Shown in pieces: positions 8,941-17,910 of a stretch of DNA of 64,000 nucleotides (its first letter is position 1; each line of letters starts with the position of its first letter). The stretch is from Clostridium simiarum (lineage in GTDB: Bacteria; Bacillota; Clostridia; Clostridiales; Clostridiaceae). Made by a program: the position numbers and the translations under genes. Under the pieces are notes generated by a model. It did no database searches. It saw only the letters and a list, made by a program, of their open reading frames with translations, and was not told where the DNA came from. The stretch covers positions 124,001 to 188,000 of the forward strand of contig NZ_JAHLQL010000005.1 in the NCBI RefSeq assembly GCF_018919175.1. The letters run 5' to 3'.

Positions 8941-10551
8941 TTATCTTAATCTATTTAATATAAACTTAGGTACAAGTTTAGTTAATTTATTTGGTAATGC
9001 TTTCATATCTTTTTTGGTGATTCCACCAGTAAGAACTAATCCATAAAGATAGACTATCATACCAACAAATACACTTATTAAAGTAAAAATTGAACTTAAC
9101 ACATATGTATTTCCAACTAATTCTAATATAAAAGAAAAATTAGCATTTAATATTTTTATAACTACAGCCATAAGTATGGCTGCCAATGTAGGTTTAATTG
9201 CAACTTTTATAAGACTTATCCTTACTCTTAAAGCTGAATTTAAAGCTATATTATTAATTATCATAGGTATTAGGAAACATAATAAACTTCCAATTACAGC
9301 TCCATTTATGTTTATACTTGGTATTGCCACTAAATAGTAATTAGTTATAAGCTTCGCTAATATACCTACACCTAGAGAAACAATTACTATGTATAATCTA
9401 TTTATACTTTGGAGTATAGTAGTTTGAATTTGAACTATAGCCATAAAAACTACTACTATAGCACCGTAAGTCATTATTTCATGTCCTGCTCCATATCTTA
9501 TGAGTCTATATATTTCTTTACTTAAAACTGCAAGTCCAACAGCTGAAGGTATTGAAACAATATAACTTATCTTAAATGCAAAATCTATTTTTTCTTTAAC
9601 TTCTTTCTTATTATTTAATACTACAGCCCTTGATATAGCAGGTAAAAGTGCTGATGAAAGTGCCGATATTATGGTAAGAGGTACATATAATAATGTTCTG
9701 TATCTACTCAAAAGCGAATACTTTATATCTCTTTCTTTTGTTAGTAAAAACCCTGCAACCTCTAGCCTTTTCTTTACTATAGTTAAATCTATTACTGCAC
9801 CTACATATTGCATCCCAGAACTTAATGTTATTGGAAACCCGTATTTTAAGAGTCTTCTTAAAAGAGTCTTCGTTGATAATCTTTTTACTGGAGTTTCAGC
9901 TACTGATTTCGTTATCCTTATACCTCTACTCTTTTTATATAGCTTAGCAAGATAATATCCTGCAATTATGGCTCCAATGGTTGTACCTATTGTTCCTCCT
10001 GCTGCTCCTAAGTCTACACTTTTTTTCATCATAATATAGGCAAAAATCAAACTAAACAGTATGTTAGCTATTTGCTCTATAATCTGTGATACAGCTTTAG
10101 GAGTCATTACACTAAGCCCTTGAAAATACCCTCTATAGGCTGCTAGCACAGAAGTTACAAGCATTGCTGGTGTTAAAGCTATTATTGCATAATAAGACCT
10201 TGGATTACCTGTATAGGTTGATATAGGTCCTGCAAATATAATTACTATTAAGGCTGCTAAGGTTCCCATAACCATAAGTCCAAATCTAGCAAGCTTAAAG
10301 GTCTTTATAGCATCCTTAGGATTATTAAGAGCCATAAGCTCTGATACCTGTTTTGCTATGGCTACCTCCATCCCTGAGCTAGTCATAACATAGATAAGAC
10401 TAAATATATCATAAGCTGCCGCATATATTCCATGCCCCTCATCCCCAATGGTAGCTAATAGTAAAGGTACATATAAAAGTGATAGTACCTTTGCAAACAT
10501 ACCCGCTGCAGACAATACGGCAAATCCTTTTGTAGTGGACTGCTCTTTCAT
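8941..10551 (-). CDS. Polysaccharide/lipid II flippase, MurJ/YtgP-like (MOP family)
   Basis: A 536-residue, ~14-helix MOP-superfamily protein (FAVLSAAGMFAKVLSLLYVP at the N-terminus, then TIGDEGHGIYAAAYDIF). This branch, represented by B. subtilis YtgP/MurJ and its paralogs, flips lipid II for peptidoglycan synthesis, and clostridia often carry several copies. It is related to, but clearly different from, the SpoVB gene that faces it. The start follows GAGGAG. The next gene upstream (pseudouridine synthase) is 37 bases away on the same strand and may be co-transcribed. Which paralog does the vegetative flippase work cannot be read from this window. Confidence 0.82.
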   Translation of the reverse strand: MKEQSTTKGFAVLSAAGMFAKVLSLLYVPLLLATIGDEGHGIYAAAYDIFSLIYVMTSSGMEVAIAKQVSELMALNNPKDAIKTFKLARFGLMVMGTLAALIVIIFAGPISTYTGNPRSYYAIIALTPAMLVTSVLAAYRGYFQGLSVMTPKAVSQIIEQIANILFSLIFAYIMMKKSVDLGAAGGTIGTTIGAIIAGYYLAKLYKKSRGIRITKSVAETPVKRLSTKTLLRRLLKYGFPITLSSGMQYVGAVIDLTIVKKRLEVAGFLLTKERDIKYSLLSRYRTLLYVPLTIISALSSALLPAISRAVVLNNKKEVKEKIDFAFKISYIVSIPSAVGLAVLSKEIYRLIRYGAGHEIMTYGAIVVVFMAIVQIQTTILQSINRLYIVIVSLGVGILAKLITNYYLVAIPSININGAVIGSLLCFLIPMIINNIALNSALRVRISLIKVAIKPTLAAILMAVVIKILNANFSFILELVGNTYVLSSIFTLISVFVGMIVYLYGLVLTGGITKKDMKALPNKLTKLVPKFILNRLR

Positions 10552-10588
10552 ACCTATCTCCTCTTATTTAAATAATATTAATTATAAA

Positions 10589-11545
10589 TTAAAATCTAAA
10601 AACATCACTCTTAATTTTCTTAAATATAGGCGGAAGAGTTTCAGCTATGGTCTTATTTACCATATAACTCAAGCTTTCAGGGCAATCCTTAAATATAACC
10701 TTATAGGCATAAAGAAATTGATAGTCTAAACCAAACTTATTATTAAAGAATGAGTTTAACTTTTTATCTCCATACTTTCCATCTCCAATTATTGCATTAC
10801 CTAAGAAGGATAAATGAGCCCTAAGTTGATGACTTCTTCCTGTTAAAAGATCTATCTCTATAAAAGAAAAAGCTCCATTGCTTTGTATAGTTTTTACTTC
10901 CATAGCTATTTTTTTTGTATCAGATTTTCTTTCATTAAAGACTTTAGATCTATTTTCTTCACCATCTTTAGATATGTAAGCTTCATATACACCATCTTTT
11001 ATTCTTCCTTTAACCAAAGCAGAGTAATACTTTTTTATTTTTCTCTCTCTTATCATTTCATTTAAAGCTTTGAGAGAATCAAAATTTTTACCAAAAATTA
11101 CAATTCCAGAAGTGTTTCTATCTAATCTATTGCAGGAAGCTGGTGTAAAAGTAATTTCCTTTTCTGGGTTATAATCTCCCTTATCGTATAAGTAAGAAAG
11201 CACATAATCTGTTAATGTAGGCTCTCCTCCTTTTTTATCTGAGTGAACCAATACTCCTGGCCATTTTTCCAGTAATAACATGTTCTCATCTTCATATGTA
11301 ACCTTAAAGTTCGCTTTAACCTTTTGGAACTTTAAACCTTTTTCTTTTTTACTCTCTATATTATCTATAGTGACTATATCTCCCTGTGATAGAGAATACT
11401 TTTCTTTAGATTTAACTCCGTTTACCTTTACATCGCCTTTTCTAATTACTTTATATATAGTACTTAAGGGTACATCCTTTAATAACTTTCTTAAAAATTT
11501 ATCTAATCTTTGGCCAGCTTCATTTATTCCAATTTCTATTTTCAC
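10589..11545 (-). CDS. RluA-family pseudouridine synthase
   Basis: Converts a uridine in rRNA or tRNA to pseudouridine. Residues 1-70 form an S4 RNA-binding domain (GQRLDKFLRKLLKDVPLSTI). The catalytic domain carries the RluA/RluD signature NRLDRNTSGIVIFGK (~138-152) with the catalytic Asp in RLDRNTSG, and the third motif TGRSHQLRAHLSFLG (~235-249). The start is GTG at 11545, preceded by AGGAGTGATGTT. The length of 318 residues is normal for RluC/RluD types. The exact target uridine cannot be inferred. Confidence 0.9.
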   Translation of the reverse strand: MKIEIGINEAGQRLDKFLRKLLKDVPLSTIYKVIRKGDVKVNGVKSKEKYSLSQGDIVTIDNIESKKEKGLKFQKVKANFKVTYEDENMLLLEKWPGVLVHSDKKGGEPTLTDYVLSYLYDKGDYNPEKEITFTPASCNRLDRNTSGIVIFGKNFDSLKALNEMIRERKIKKYYSALVKGRIKDGVYEAYISKDGEENRSKVFNERKSDTKKIAMEVKTIQSNGAFSFIEIDLLTGRSHQLRAHLSFLGNAIIGDGKYGDKKLNSFFNNKFGLDYQFLYAYKVIFKDCPESLSYMVNKTIAETLPPIFKKIKSDVFRF

Positions 11546-11591
11546 AACATCACTCCTATCGAACTAAATACACAAGTCTAAAAATCCTTAA

Positions 11592-11628
11592 TAGCTGTGT
11601 CTTTGATATTATATCACAAACACAGCTA
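11592..11628 (-). terminator. Terminator of the M20 amidohydrolase gene
   Basis: Inverted repeat TAGCTGTGT / ACACAGCTA with an inner second pairing, read leftward and followed by an A/T stretch ending in five T. Confidence 0.7.
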
Positions 11629-11658
11629 CTTTATATCACTCTTAAGATTAATACTTAT

Positions 11659-12858
11659 TTATTCCCTTGTCAAATATTCAAAGGCCGTATTACACTGAAT
11701 AGCTACACCAATAGGTATGCACTTTTCATCTATATCAAATAAGTTACTGTGAGCAGGGTGATTAATCCCTTTTTCAAAATTAGCACTACCTAAAAAGTAA
11801 AATACTGCCGGTCTTTCCATAGAAAAATAGGCAAAGCTTTCTACTCCCATACTAGGATGCTGAAGATTTATAATATTTTCTTTTCCTACCACTGGGAGAG
11901 CCGTAGTTTTTAAAAGTTCAACCATATTATCATCATTATAAAGACAAGGATAACTTTCCTCTATATCTATTTCCACTTCTCCTCTTAAAGAAGTAGCTAT
12001 ACCCTTTGATATTTCTACTAATCGCTTTTTAACATATTCCCTATGTTCTGCAGTCATTGTCCTCATTATTCCTTTAATCTCTACTTCTTCTGGAATAATA
12101 TTTTGTGCAGTTCCCCCGTGTATACTCCCCACGGTTATAACTGCTGGGTATACTGGTGGAATCTCTCTACTCACTACACTTTGTAATGTAACAATTATAT
12201 TACTAGCAATAAGTACTGGATCTATGGTGTGTTCCGGATGTGCACCATGTCCTCCCTTTCCTTTAACCTTTATGGTAAAAGGATTAGAAGCCGCATTAAA
12301 AACATCTTTCTTTATTCCTATCTTACCAGCTTCTATGTTTTCTGATACATGAAGACCTATTACTGCATCTACATAAGGCTCTTCAAGAACTCCTTCTTTT
12401 ATCATGTATCTTGCACCACCTACAGTTTCTTCTGCAGGCTCAAATAACAGCTTTACATTACCCTTTAATTCACTTTTAATACTATTTAAAATTTTAGCTG
12501 CACCTAATAATATTGTAGTATGGGCATCATGGCCACAAGCATGCATCTTTCCTTCAACTTTAGAAGAATAAATGCAACTTTTGTTATCTTTTAAAGGTAG
12601 AGCGTCTATATCTCCTCTTAGAGCTATAGTTTTTATATTATCTTTACTTACTGCTCCTCCCTCTATTAAGGCACAAACCCCTGTATTAGCTACAGTTTTA
12701 TAAGGTATACCCTCCTTATCTAAAAAGTCTTTTATCTTTTGAGAGGTTCTATACTCTTCAAATCCCAGTTCTGGATTCTCATGTATATCTCTTCTTATTT
12801 CTATTAATTCATCTTTTATTGCCTCAGCCTTTTTAAAAAAATCTATTCTCTTTTCCAC
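11659..12858 (-). CDS. M20-family amidohydrolase (aminoacyl/acyl-amino acid hydrolase)
   Basis: Metal-dependent amidohydrolase of the peptidase M20D group (hippurate, IAA-amino acid and N-acetyl-diaminopimelate hydrolases). It has IRRDIHENPELGFEE near the N-terminus (~22-36), the metal-binding HACGHDAHT (~107-115), EPAEETVGGA with the catalytic Glu (~140-149), and the dimerisation-domain motif GKGGHGAHPEHTIDPV (~200-215). The length of 399 is standard. The start is GTG after GGAGGG. It is followed by its own terminator and is probably monocistronic. The substrate is unknown; no dap operon genes lie next to it. Confidence 0.88.
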   Translation of the reverse strand: MEKRIDFFKKAEAIKDELIEIRRDIHENPELGFEEYRTSQKIKDFLDKEGIPYKTVANTGVCALIEGGAVSKDNIKTIALRGDIDALPLKDNKSCIYSSKVEGKMHACGHDAHTTILLGAAKILNSIKSELKGNVKLLFEPAEETVGGARYMIKEGVLEEPYVDAVIGLHVSENIEAGKIGIKKDVFNAASNPFTIKVKGKGGHGAHPEHTIDPVLIASNIIVTLQSVVSREIPPVYPAVITVGSIHGGTAQNIIPEEVEIKGIMRTMTAEHREYVKKRLVEISKGIATSLRGEVEIDIEESYPCLYNDDNMVELLKTTALPVVGKENIINLQHPSMGVESFAYFSMERPAVFYFLGSANFEKGINHPAHSNLFDIDEKCIPIGVAIQCNTAFEYLTRE

Positions 12859-12938
12859 AATTCTTCCCTCCTTAAGTAAAAATTATCCATCTAGCTAAAT
12901 ATTAATTTTATTACAACTTATTTATTATTTGTTAAAAT

Positions 12939-15047
12939 CTATGCCCAATAAACCTTTATGATATCGCCCTCCTTAAGCTTATCACCATAAGAAGCCTCCA
13001 CCCCATTAAGTTCAAGAGTTATTCTACCTCTTAACTTAGAAAGATCAAAGTCAATATAGTTAAATATATCTACAAATATATACTCTTTTTTTCCTTTAAG
13101 AGTTACTAAATCCCCATTTACATTTATCACTATACAATGATGATCCTCTTCTAAGCCTTTACTCTCTTTTTTATCCTCATAATTATCTTTACTTATAGGT
13201 CTATCTAGATCATTTGTTATATTCTCAACTGTTTTTTCCTCAAGGTCTACAGCAGTCTCTAATAAAGCTAAATTTTCTATAGAACTATTATTTTCTTTAT
13301 TATCCTCTACTACTAAAGCCTTATATATTCTATCTCCCTCTTTTATTATATACTCATCGCCTATAATGTGATCCTTTAGCAAAAATGTACCTTGCTCTTT
13401 TAGCATATAGGTTTTGAATTCTCCTAAAGTAGAAGGATAAATTATCTCTACATAATCATCTTCCTCTATAATAGAGTCTATATCTTTTATTTCATCATTT
13501 ATCATACATATAGGATCAAGATTTTGAATTATATCATTATAGAAAAAACTAATAGAGTCTAGCTTGGTTATGTACTCTTTAATCTTGGGCTGTGCATCTC
13601 TTCCATCTAAAGCAAACTGTACCTCAATACTGTCTCCTTCTTTAACCTCTGAATCCATACTGCACTCTTTTCCATTTATAAGAATAATTGAATTCTTCCC
13701 AAGACTACCAAAAGCAAGTCTCTTATTACCATTTAAACTAAATCTAATATTTTTTCCATTTCTTCCTATAAGCATCTTAGGATTTATTCCTGCTTGTAAC
13801 AGTACTTCTGTGACTTTGTGATCATGAATATTGAAAAGACTTATTACCTCTCCATTTAAATAAACATCTATAAAATCCTGACCTAAGTTTTTTATTGCCA
13901 TTAAAGCAATACCTAATACTGTTACGCCTACACTTCCAAGTGAATTATCCCTACATATACAATCCGTTACAGCCTCTCTACCCTTTACCCCAATTCTTTG
14001 AGTAGGAATATTAAGCTTTTCACTAAGCTTTTCTCTCATATAAGCGGTGTGAGCTCCTCCTCCCACCAAAAATACAGCATTAGGAGCCTTCCCCCCATTA
14101 AGCTCTAATATTTTGTGAGCAATGGCATGGGTTATCTTTTCCACCAAAGGAAGTATTAACTTTATTACCTCCTCTGACTTAACCTGATTTTCCAATCCAA
14201 GCACATCTGTATACTTTATTACTTCATCACTGGTAAGAGCTTTTTTTATGTTTTCAGCTCCATTGAAGTCCACTAAATAATTTTGTGCTATAGCTTCTGT
14301 AATCTCATCTCCTGCCATTTGAACCATTCCAAATGCAGTTATACTATCCTTACTACTTATAGCAATATCTGAAGTACCCGCCCCTATATCTACTAAAGCC
14401 AAATTTAAAAGTCTTAAATTTTTAGGTATAGCAGCTTCTATAGCAGCTATAGGCTCTAATGTAAGGCTTATAACCTTTAAATTAACTTTTTTCATAACAG
14501 AGTATAAACTATCCACCACAGTCCTTGGTAAGAATGTAGCTATAACTTCAACTCCTACATTCTCTGCTTTATGAGACAAAAGATTTGATATTACATAACC
14601 ATTAAGATAGTAATTTACTATGCTATAACCTACACAGTAAAGTTTTCCCTCTGAGGCCTTACTTATTTCTTCTTCTGCTTTTTTTACTGCAGTAAGCTCT
14701 AATCTTCTAACTTCTTCTTTATTTATCTCCCTATCTTCATCTATATTTAAATCTACCTTTACCTTTGCAGTTCTCAAAAATCTACCTGCAGCAGCTATGG
14801 CAACCTCTTTTAACTTTATATCTAATTGCTTTTCTAAATTATGTTTTACTACTTGAACAGCCTCAGCTACCTTATTAATATCATGAATCTGTCCATCTAT
14901 CATGGATCTTTCTTCATGTTCTACATAATGCTCTGCTATAACCTTAAATTTTTTATCTTCTATTAATCCAACTGTTCCTATAACAGATCTAGTTCCTATA
15001 TCTAAAGCAAAAACTATATCCTTTTGATTAATCTTAATTTCCTCCAT
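12939..15047 (-). CDS. FtsA-like ASKHA ATPase with a long C-terminal extension
   Basis: The N-terminal ~370 residues form an actin-like ATPase of the FtsA/PilM type: FALDIGTRSVIGTVG (phosphate 1, ~13-27), LVDIGAGTSDIAISS (phosphate 2, ~213-227) and VFLVGGGAHTAYM (adenosine, ~322-334). The remaining ~330 residues are unlike cell-division FtsA and contain several short modules ending in variants of KEGDxIxV (VKEGDSIEV, IKEGDRIYK, LKEGDIIKV) suggestive of small beta-grasp or S4-like domains. I place the start at the ATG at 15047, which follows AGAGAGG at nine bases; a frame extending 26 codons further lacks such a site. Probably envelope or division associated; no ftsZ is nearby. 702 residues. 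Confidence 0.75.
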   Translation of the reverse strand: MEEIKINQKDIVFALDIGTRSVIGTVGLIEDKKFKVIAEHYVEHEERSMIDGQIHDINKVAEAVQVVKHNLEKQLDIKLKEVAIAAAGRFLRTAKVKVDLNIDEDREINKEEVRRLELTAVKKAEEEISKASEGKLYCVGYSIVNYYLNGYVISNLLSHKAENVGVEVIATFLPRTVVDSLYSVMKKVNLKVISLTLEPIAAIEAAIPKNLRLLNLALVDIGAGTSDIAISSKDSITAFGMVQMAGDEITEAIAQNYLVDFNGAENIKKALTSDEVIKYTDVLGLENQVKSEEVIKLILPLVEKITHAIAHKILELNGGKAPNAVFLVGGGAHTAYMREKLSEKLNIPTQRIGVKGREAVTDCICRDNSLGSVGVTVLGIALMAIKNLGQDFIDVYLNGEVISLFNIHDHKVTEVLLQAGINPKMLIGRNGKNIRFSLNGNKRLAFGSLGKNSIILINGKECSMDSEVKEGDSIEVQFALDGRDAQPKIKEYITKLDSISFFYNDIIQNLDPICMINDEIKDIDSIIEEDDYVEIIYPSTLGEFKTYMLKEQGTFLLKDHIIGDEYIIKEGDRIYKALVVEDNKENNSSIENLALLETAVDLEEKTVENITNDLDRPISKDNYEDKKESKGLEEDHHCIVINVNGDLVTLKGKKEYIFVDIFNYIDFDLSKLRGRITLELNGVEASYGDKLKEGDIIKVYWA

Positions 15048-15168
15048 ATAACTAAACCTCTCTTTTAAAGATTGATATACATTATCCTCATTTATAACTA
15101 TTATCTCCTCATAATTATACAACAAAGCTTACGAAATTTGGTAGGGTATTTTTAATTCAAAATATTAA

Positions 15169-15194
15169 AAAAAGACGACTTGGTCGTCTTTTTA
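15169..15194 (-). terminator. Terminator after the 103-aa hypothetical gene
   Basis: Stem AAAAAGACGAC / GTCGTCTTTTT with a 3-4 base loop between the FtsA-like gene and the upstream gene; T runs on both sides, so it could act in either direction. Confidence 0.85.
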
Positions 15195-15216
15195 GAAATT
15201 CTCTATAAGTTTCATA

Positions 15217-15528
15217 TTATTTTAAAAGCGTTAAAACCTCTGATTTCTCATTTATATAAGGTAATTTCTTTATTATTTCATAAACATATTTTGATTTGCT
15301 TCTCTCATCATTTATAATCTTAGATTTAGGTATTTCATTAAAGTAAAGCATATTACACCAAAAATCTACAAAATCATCCTTTGTTATAAAAGTTGTATTA
15401 CCATTATCCTCTACAGTGAAACCACAATTAAAAGTTTCAACTATGTTTATATTAAATTTCTCTCCCCTGCTTAAAAGATCATTTACATCTTCCCACATAG
15501 TTTTAAAAGCCACCATATTTTTTCCCAC
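15217..15528 (-). CDS. Hypothetical protein (103 aa)
   Basis: I do not recognise this protein. It is small, acidic to neutral and soluble, without membrane helix or signal (FKTMWEDVNDLLSRGEKFNI near the start, CGFTVEDNGNTTFITKDDFV in the middle). The central part could be a small alpha/beta fold. The start is uncertain: GTG at 15528, or the ATG four codons on (15516). The best ribosome site (AAAGGAGG, 15549-15556) is 20-30 bases upstream, separated by a small hairpin. It is flanked by its own terminator and a likely promoter region, so probably monocistronic. Confidence 0.6.
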   Translation of the reverse strand: MGKNMVAFKTMWEDVNDLLSRGEKFNINIVETFNCGFTVEDNGNTTFITKDDFVDFWCNMLYFNEIPKSKIINDERSKSKYVYEIIKKLPYINEKSEVLTLLK

Positions 15529-15556
15529 TATATCAAAATATAGTAGTGCCTCCTTT
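15526..15556 (-). promoter_or_regulatory. Ribosome site separated from the start by a hairpin
   Basis: On the minus strand AAAGGAGG is followed by a ~9-bp hairpin with a TTTG loop (about 15527-15547, one wobble pair) and only then by the start codons. Folding would bring the site close to the start; melting would leave it too far away. Read from sequence only. Confidence 0.35.
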
Positions 15557-15717
15557 CAAATTAACTCTCTACAATAATATACGAGAAATTTTTCTATATG
15601 TTATGCCTTTAACAATTAACCTATTAAGGGTATATAACATACTCTAAAAGGTGTGTATATCGAAAGAGAGTATTCTATTTTTATTATTATAGCATATAAG
15701 ATATGCTAATTTCCATT

Positions 15718-17721
15718 TTAACTTATCTTTTTTATCAAATTATTCATATATAGTGTTTTGAAATCAAATCTTCTTTCTAACCCATCTATAAATGAAATAT
15801 CTATCTCATCCTCGCTTATAGATTTTATTACTCCCTCTTTAAAGGAATTATGATAAATCCTATCTCCCTCTTTATAAGGCATGGTTAATTTTTCTTCTTT
15901 AAAGTTACACTCCTTTATAAAGGGTGATATTTGCCTCTTCTTCCCTGTCATATACTGTGTTGAATATATATGTAGATTATCTATAGCTCTTGTGATGGCA
16001 ACATAAAATAATCTTCTTTCCTCTTCTAAGGATTCTTTTCCTGAACTTATATGCGGAATTACCTCATCATTACAATTTATTATATATACATTTTTAAATT
16101 CCATTCCCTTTACCCCATGAATGGTACTCATTATAACTGCATCTTTATTTCTTATATTTTTACTCTTTTCCACTTCTTCTTTTACTGTCTCTACATGAGC
16201 TAAAAAACTTATTATATTGTTATACCCTTCTGAGGAATTTTTAAACTCTTCTAGTATATCCTCTAAATCTCCTAGTTTAACTTTAAATTTCTCACTATAT
16301 TCTCTAAGGTAATTTATATATCCAAGGTCTGTAATAATAAAATCTATAGCACTTCTTAAAGAAATCTTATTAAGCCATAAAATATCTTTTTTAATATCCT
16401 CTACAGATTTTATTTGAAAGGTAGCCATCCCTTCAATAGCTTTTAAAATATCAAAGCAATTATCCTGATATTTATGATTTCTTACTTTATCTAAATTAAC
16501 TTTACTTATATACCTAAAGGGTTTATTTATTATCCTACAAAAGCTTTCTCTATGAAATGGATCTATAGAAAGCTTTAAATACCCTAACATATCTTTACAT
16601 ATAAAATGTTCAAAGAAATTATATTCCTTATCTAACAACATAAAAGGTATCTTTTTTCTTATGAAGGTATCTATCACTGCTCTTGCCTCAAAATTAGTCC
16701 TATACAAAATAGCATTATCTTTATAATGACTTCCCTTCATAGCTTTATATACACTTATCTTTTCTGCTATGTCTTCCCCCTGAAAAGTTTCATCTAATAC
16801 CTGTTTATTGAAAATAGGTTTTCTGTCATGCCTATAAGCTTTTATAATCTTTTTATTTCTCATTTTATTAAACTCTATAAGAGATTTAGATACTTCTACT
16901 ATGTTTTCTGCGCTTCTATAATTGTAAGATAGATACACTTTTTCTCCCTGATAAAATATATCTGAAAATCTTACCATGCACTCTGGTTTAGAGCCTCTAA
17001 AGGAATATATGCATTGATCCTCGTCACCCACTGCAAATATTGAGTTATCTCTATTTAAAAGCTTAAGTATATTTATTTGAATATCATCACAATCTTGAAA
17101 CTCGTCTACTAATATATATTTAAAAAGATTTCTATACCCTTCTAAAATATTAGGATTTTTCATAAAAAGCTCTACAGTCTTTATTTGAAGATCATCAAAA
17201 TCCCATAGCCCTTTTTCCTCTTTATACTTTTCATAAGCCTCAAAGCAATGAACAAATACATCTTTATCTATATTACTGTTGAAGTCTTCTAAGTTTATAG
17301 AACTACTTTTAAATAGTGAAATATCATTGATTACCTCCTTTACCTTTTCTTCTCCTATTTCATCTAAATATTTAATAAGCACATTATTTATTATTCTATA
17401 AGTATCCCTTTGCTCTATAAGTTTGACTTCATTATAATGTCTACTACATATTTTGTAGAAAAGTCCATGAAAAGTACCAAAGAAAGGTGATCTCTTTCCT
17501 TTTGTCATATTTAAATATCTTTCTTTCATATTTTGAGCAGCTGCCCTTGTAAATGTAATTACAATAATATTATCTGGATTAATCCCTAAGTCTTTAACAA
17601 TATAATCAACTCTATTCACGATCACCGTTGTTTTTCCTGAACCTGGTGCAGATATTACTAAAAGATTTCTTTTTTTAGTCCTAACCGCTTCTTTCTGATA
17701 TTTATCTAAAGAAAATTGCAT
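15718..17721 (-). CDS. UvrD/PcrA-family ATP-dependent DNA helicase
   Basis: Superfamily 1A 3'-5' helicase used in repair or recombination. The motifs are in order: Walker A SAPGSGKTT (24-32), motif Ia FTRAAAQNM, Walker B ILVDEFQDCDDIQ (~208-220), motif III GDEDQCIYSFRGS, motif IV LSYNYRSAENI, motif V STIHGVKGMEFKNV and motif VI RRLFYVAITRA. At 667 residues it is shorter than typical PcrA (~730), with smaller B subdomains. It ends in a short beta domain of the kind in PcrA that contacts RNA polymerase (KEGDRIYHNSFKEGVIKSI). The start follows AAGGAGAG. A housekeeping PcrA is usually next to ligA; here it is alone, so it may be an accessory paralog. Confidence 0.88.
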   Translation of the reverse strand: MQFSLDKYQKEAVRTKKRNLLVISAPGSGKTTVIVNRVDYIVKDLGINPDNIIVITFTRAAAQNMKERYLNMTKGKRSPFFGTFHGLFYKICSRHYNEVKLIEQRDTYRIINNVLIKYLDEIGEEKVKEVINDISLFKSSSINLEDFNSNIDKDVFVHCFEAYEKYKEEKGLWDFDDLQIKTVELFMKNPNILEGYRNLFKYILVDEFQDCDDIQINILKLLNRDNSIFAVGDEDQCIYSFRGSKPECMVRFSDIFYQGEKVYLSYNYRSAENIVEVSKSLIEFNKMRNKKIIKAYRHDRKPIFNKQVLDETFQGEDIAEKISVYKAMKGSHYKDNAILYRTNFEARAVIDTFIRKKIPFMLLDKEYNFFEHFICKDMLGYLKLSIDPFHRESFCRIINKPFRYISKVNLDKVRNHKYQDNCFDILKAIEGMATFQIKSVEDIKKDILWLNKISLRSAIDFIITDLGYINYLREYSEKFKVKLGDLEDILEEFKNSSEGYNNIISFLAHVETVKEEVEKSKNIRNKDAVIMSTIHGVKGMEFKNVYIINCNDEVIPHISSGKESLEEERRLFYVAITRAIDNLHIYSTQYMTGKKRQISPFIKECNFKEEKLTMPYKEGDRIYHNSFKEGVIKSISEDEIDISFIDGLERRFDFKTLYMNNLIKKIS

Positions 17722-17832
17722 ACTTCTCTCCTTAATAATTAAAATATATAATGAAAATTATCTTAATAATCATTATAGCCACTTTTATTAATTCTATATT
17801 TATACTATCATATATTTGAATAGATTAACTAT

Positions 17833-17861
17833 TTGATTTTATTTGATAAATTTGATATATA
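17833..17861 (+). promoter_or_regulatory. Candidate sigma-A promoter of the nicotinate phosphoribosyltransferase gene
   Basis: TTGATT (17833-17838), 17-base spacer, TATATA (17856-17861), about 50 bases before the start. The spacer is right but the region is very AT-rich. Confidence 0.45.
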
Positions 17862-17910
17862 ATATAACTAGTATATATTATACAAAACCTTAATTTAAAG
17901 GAGATTTACT

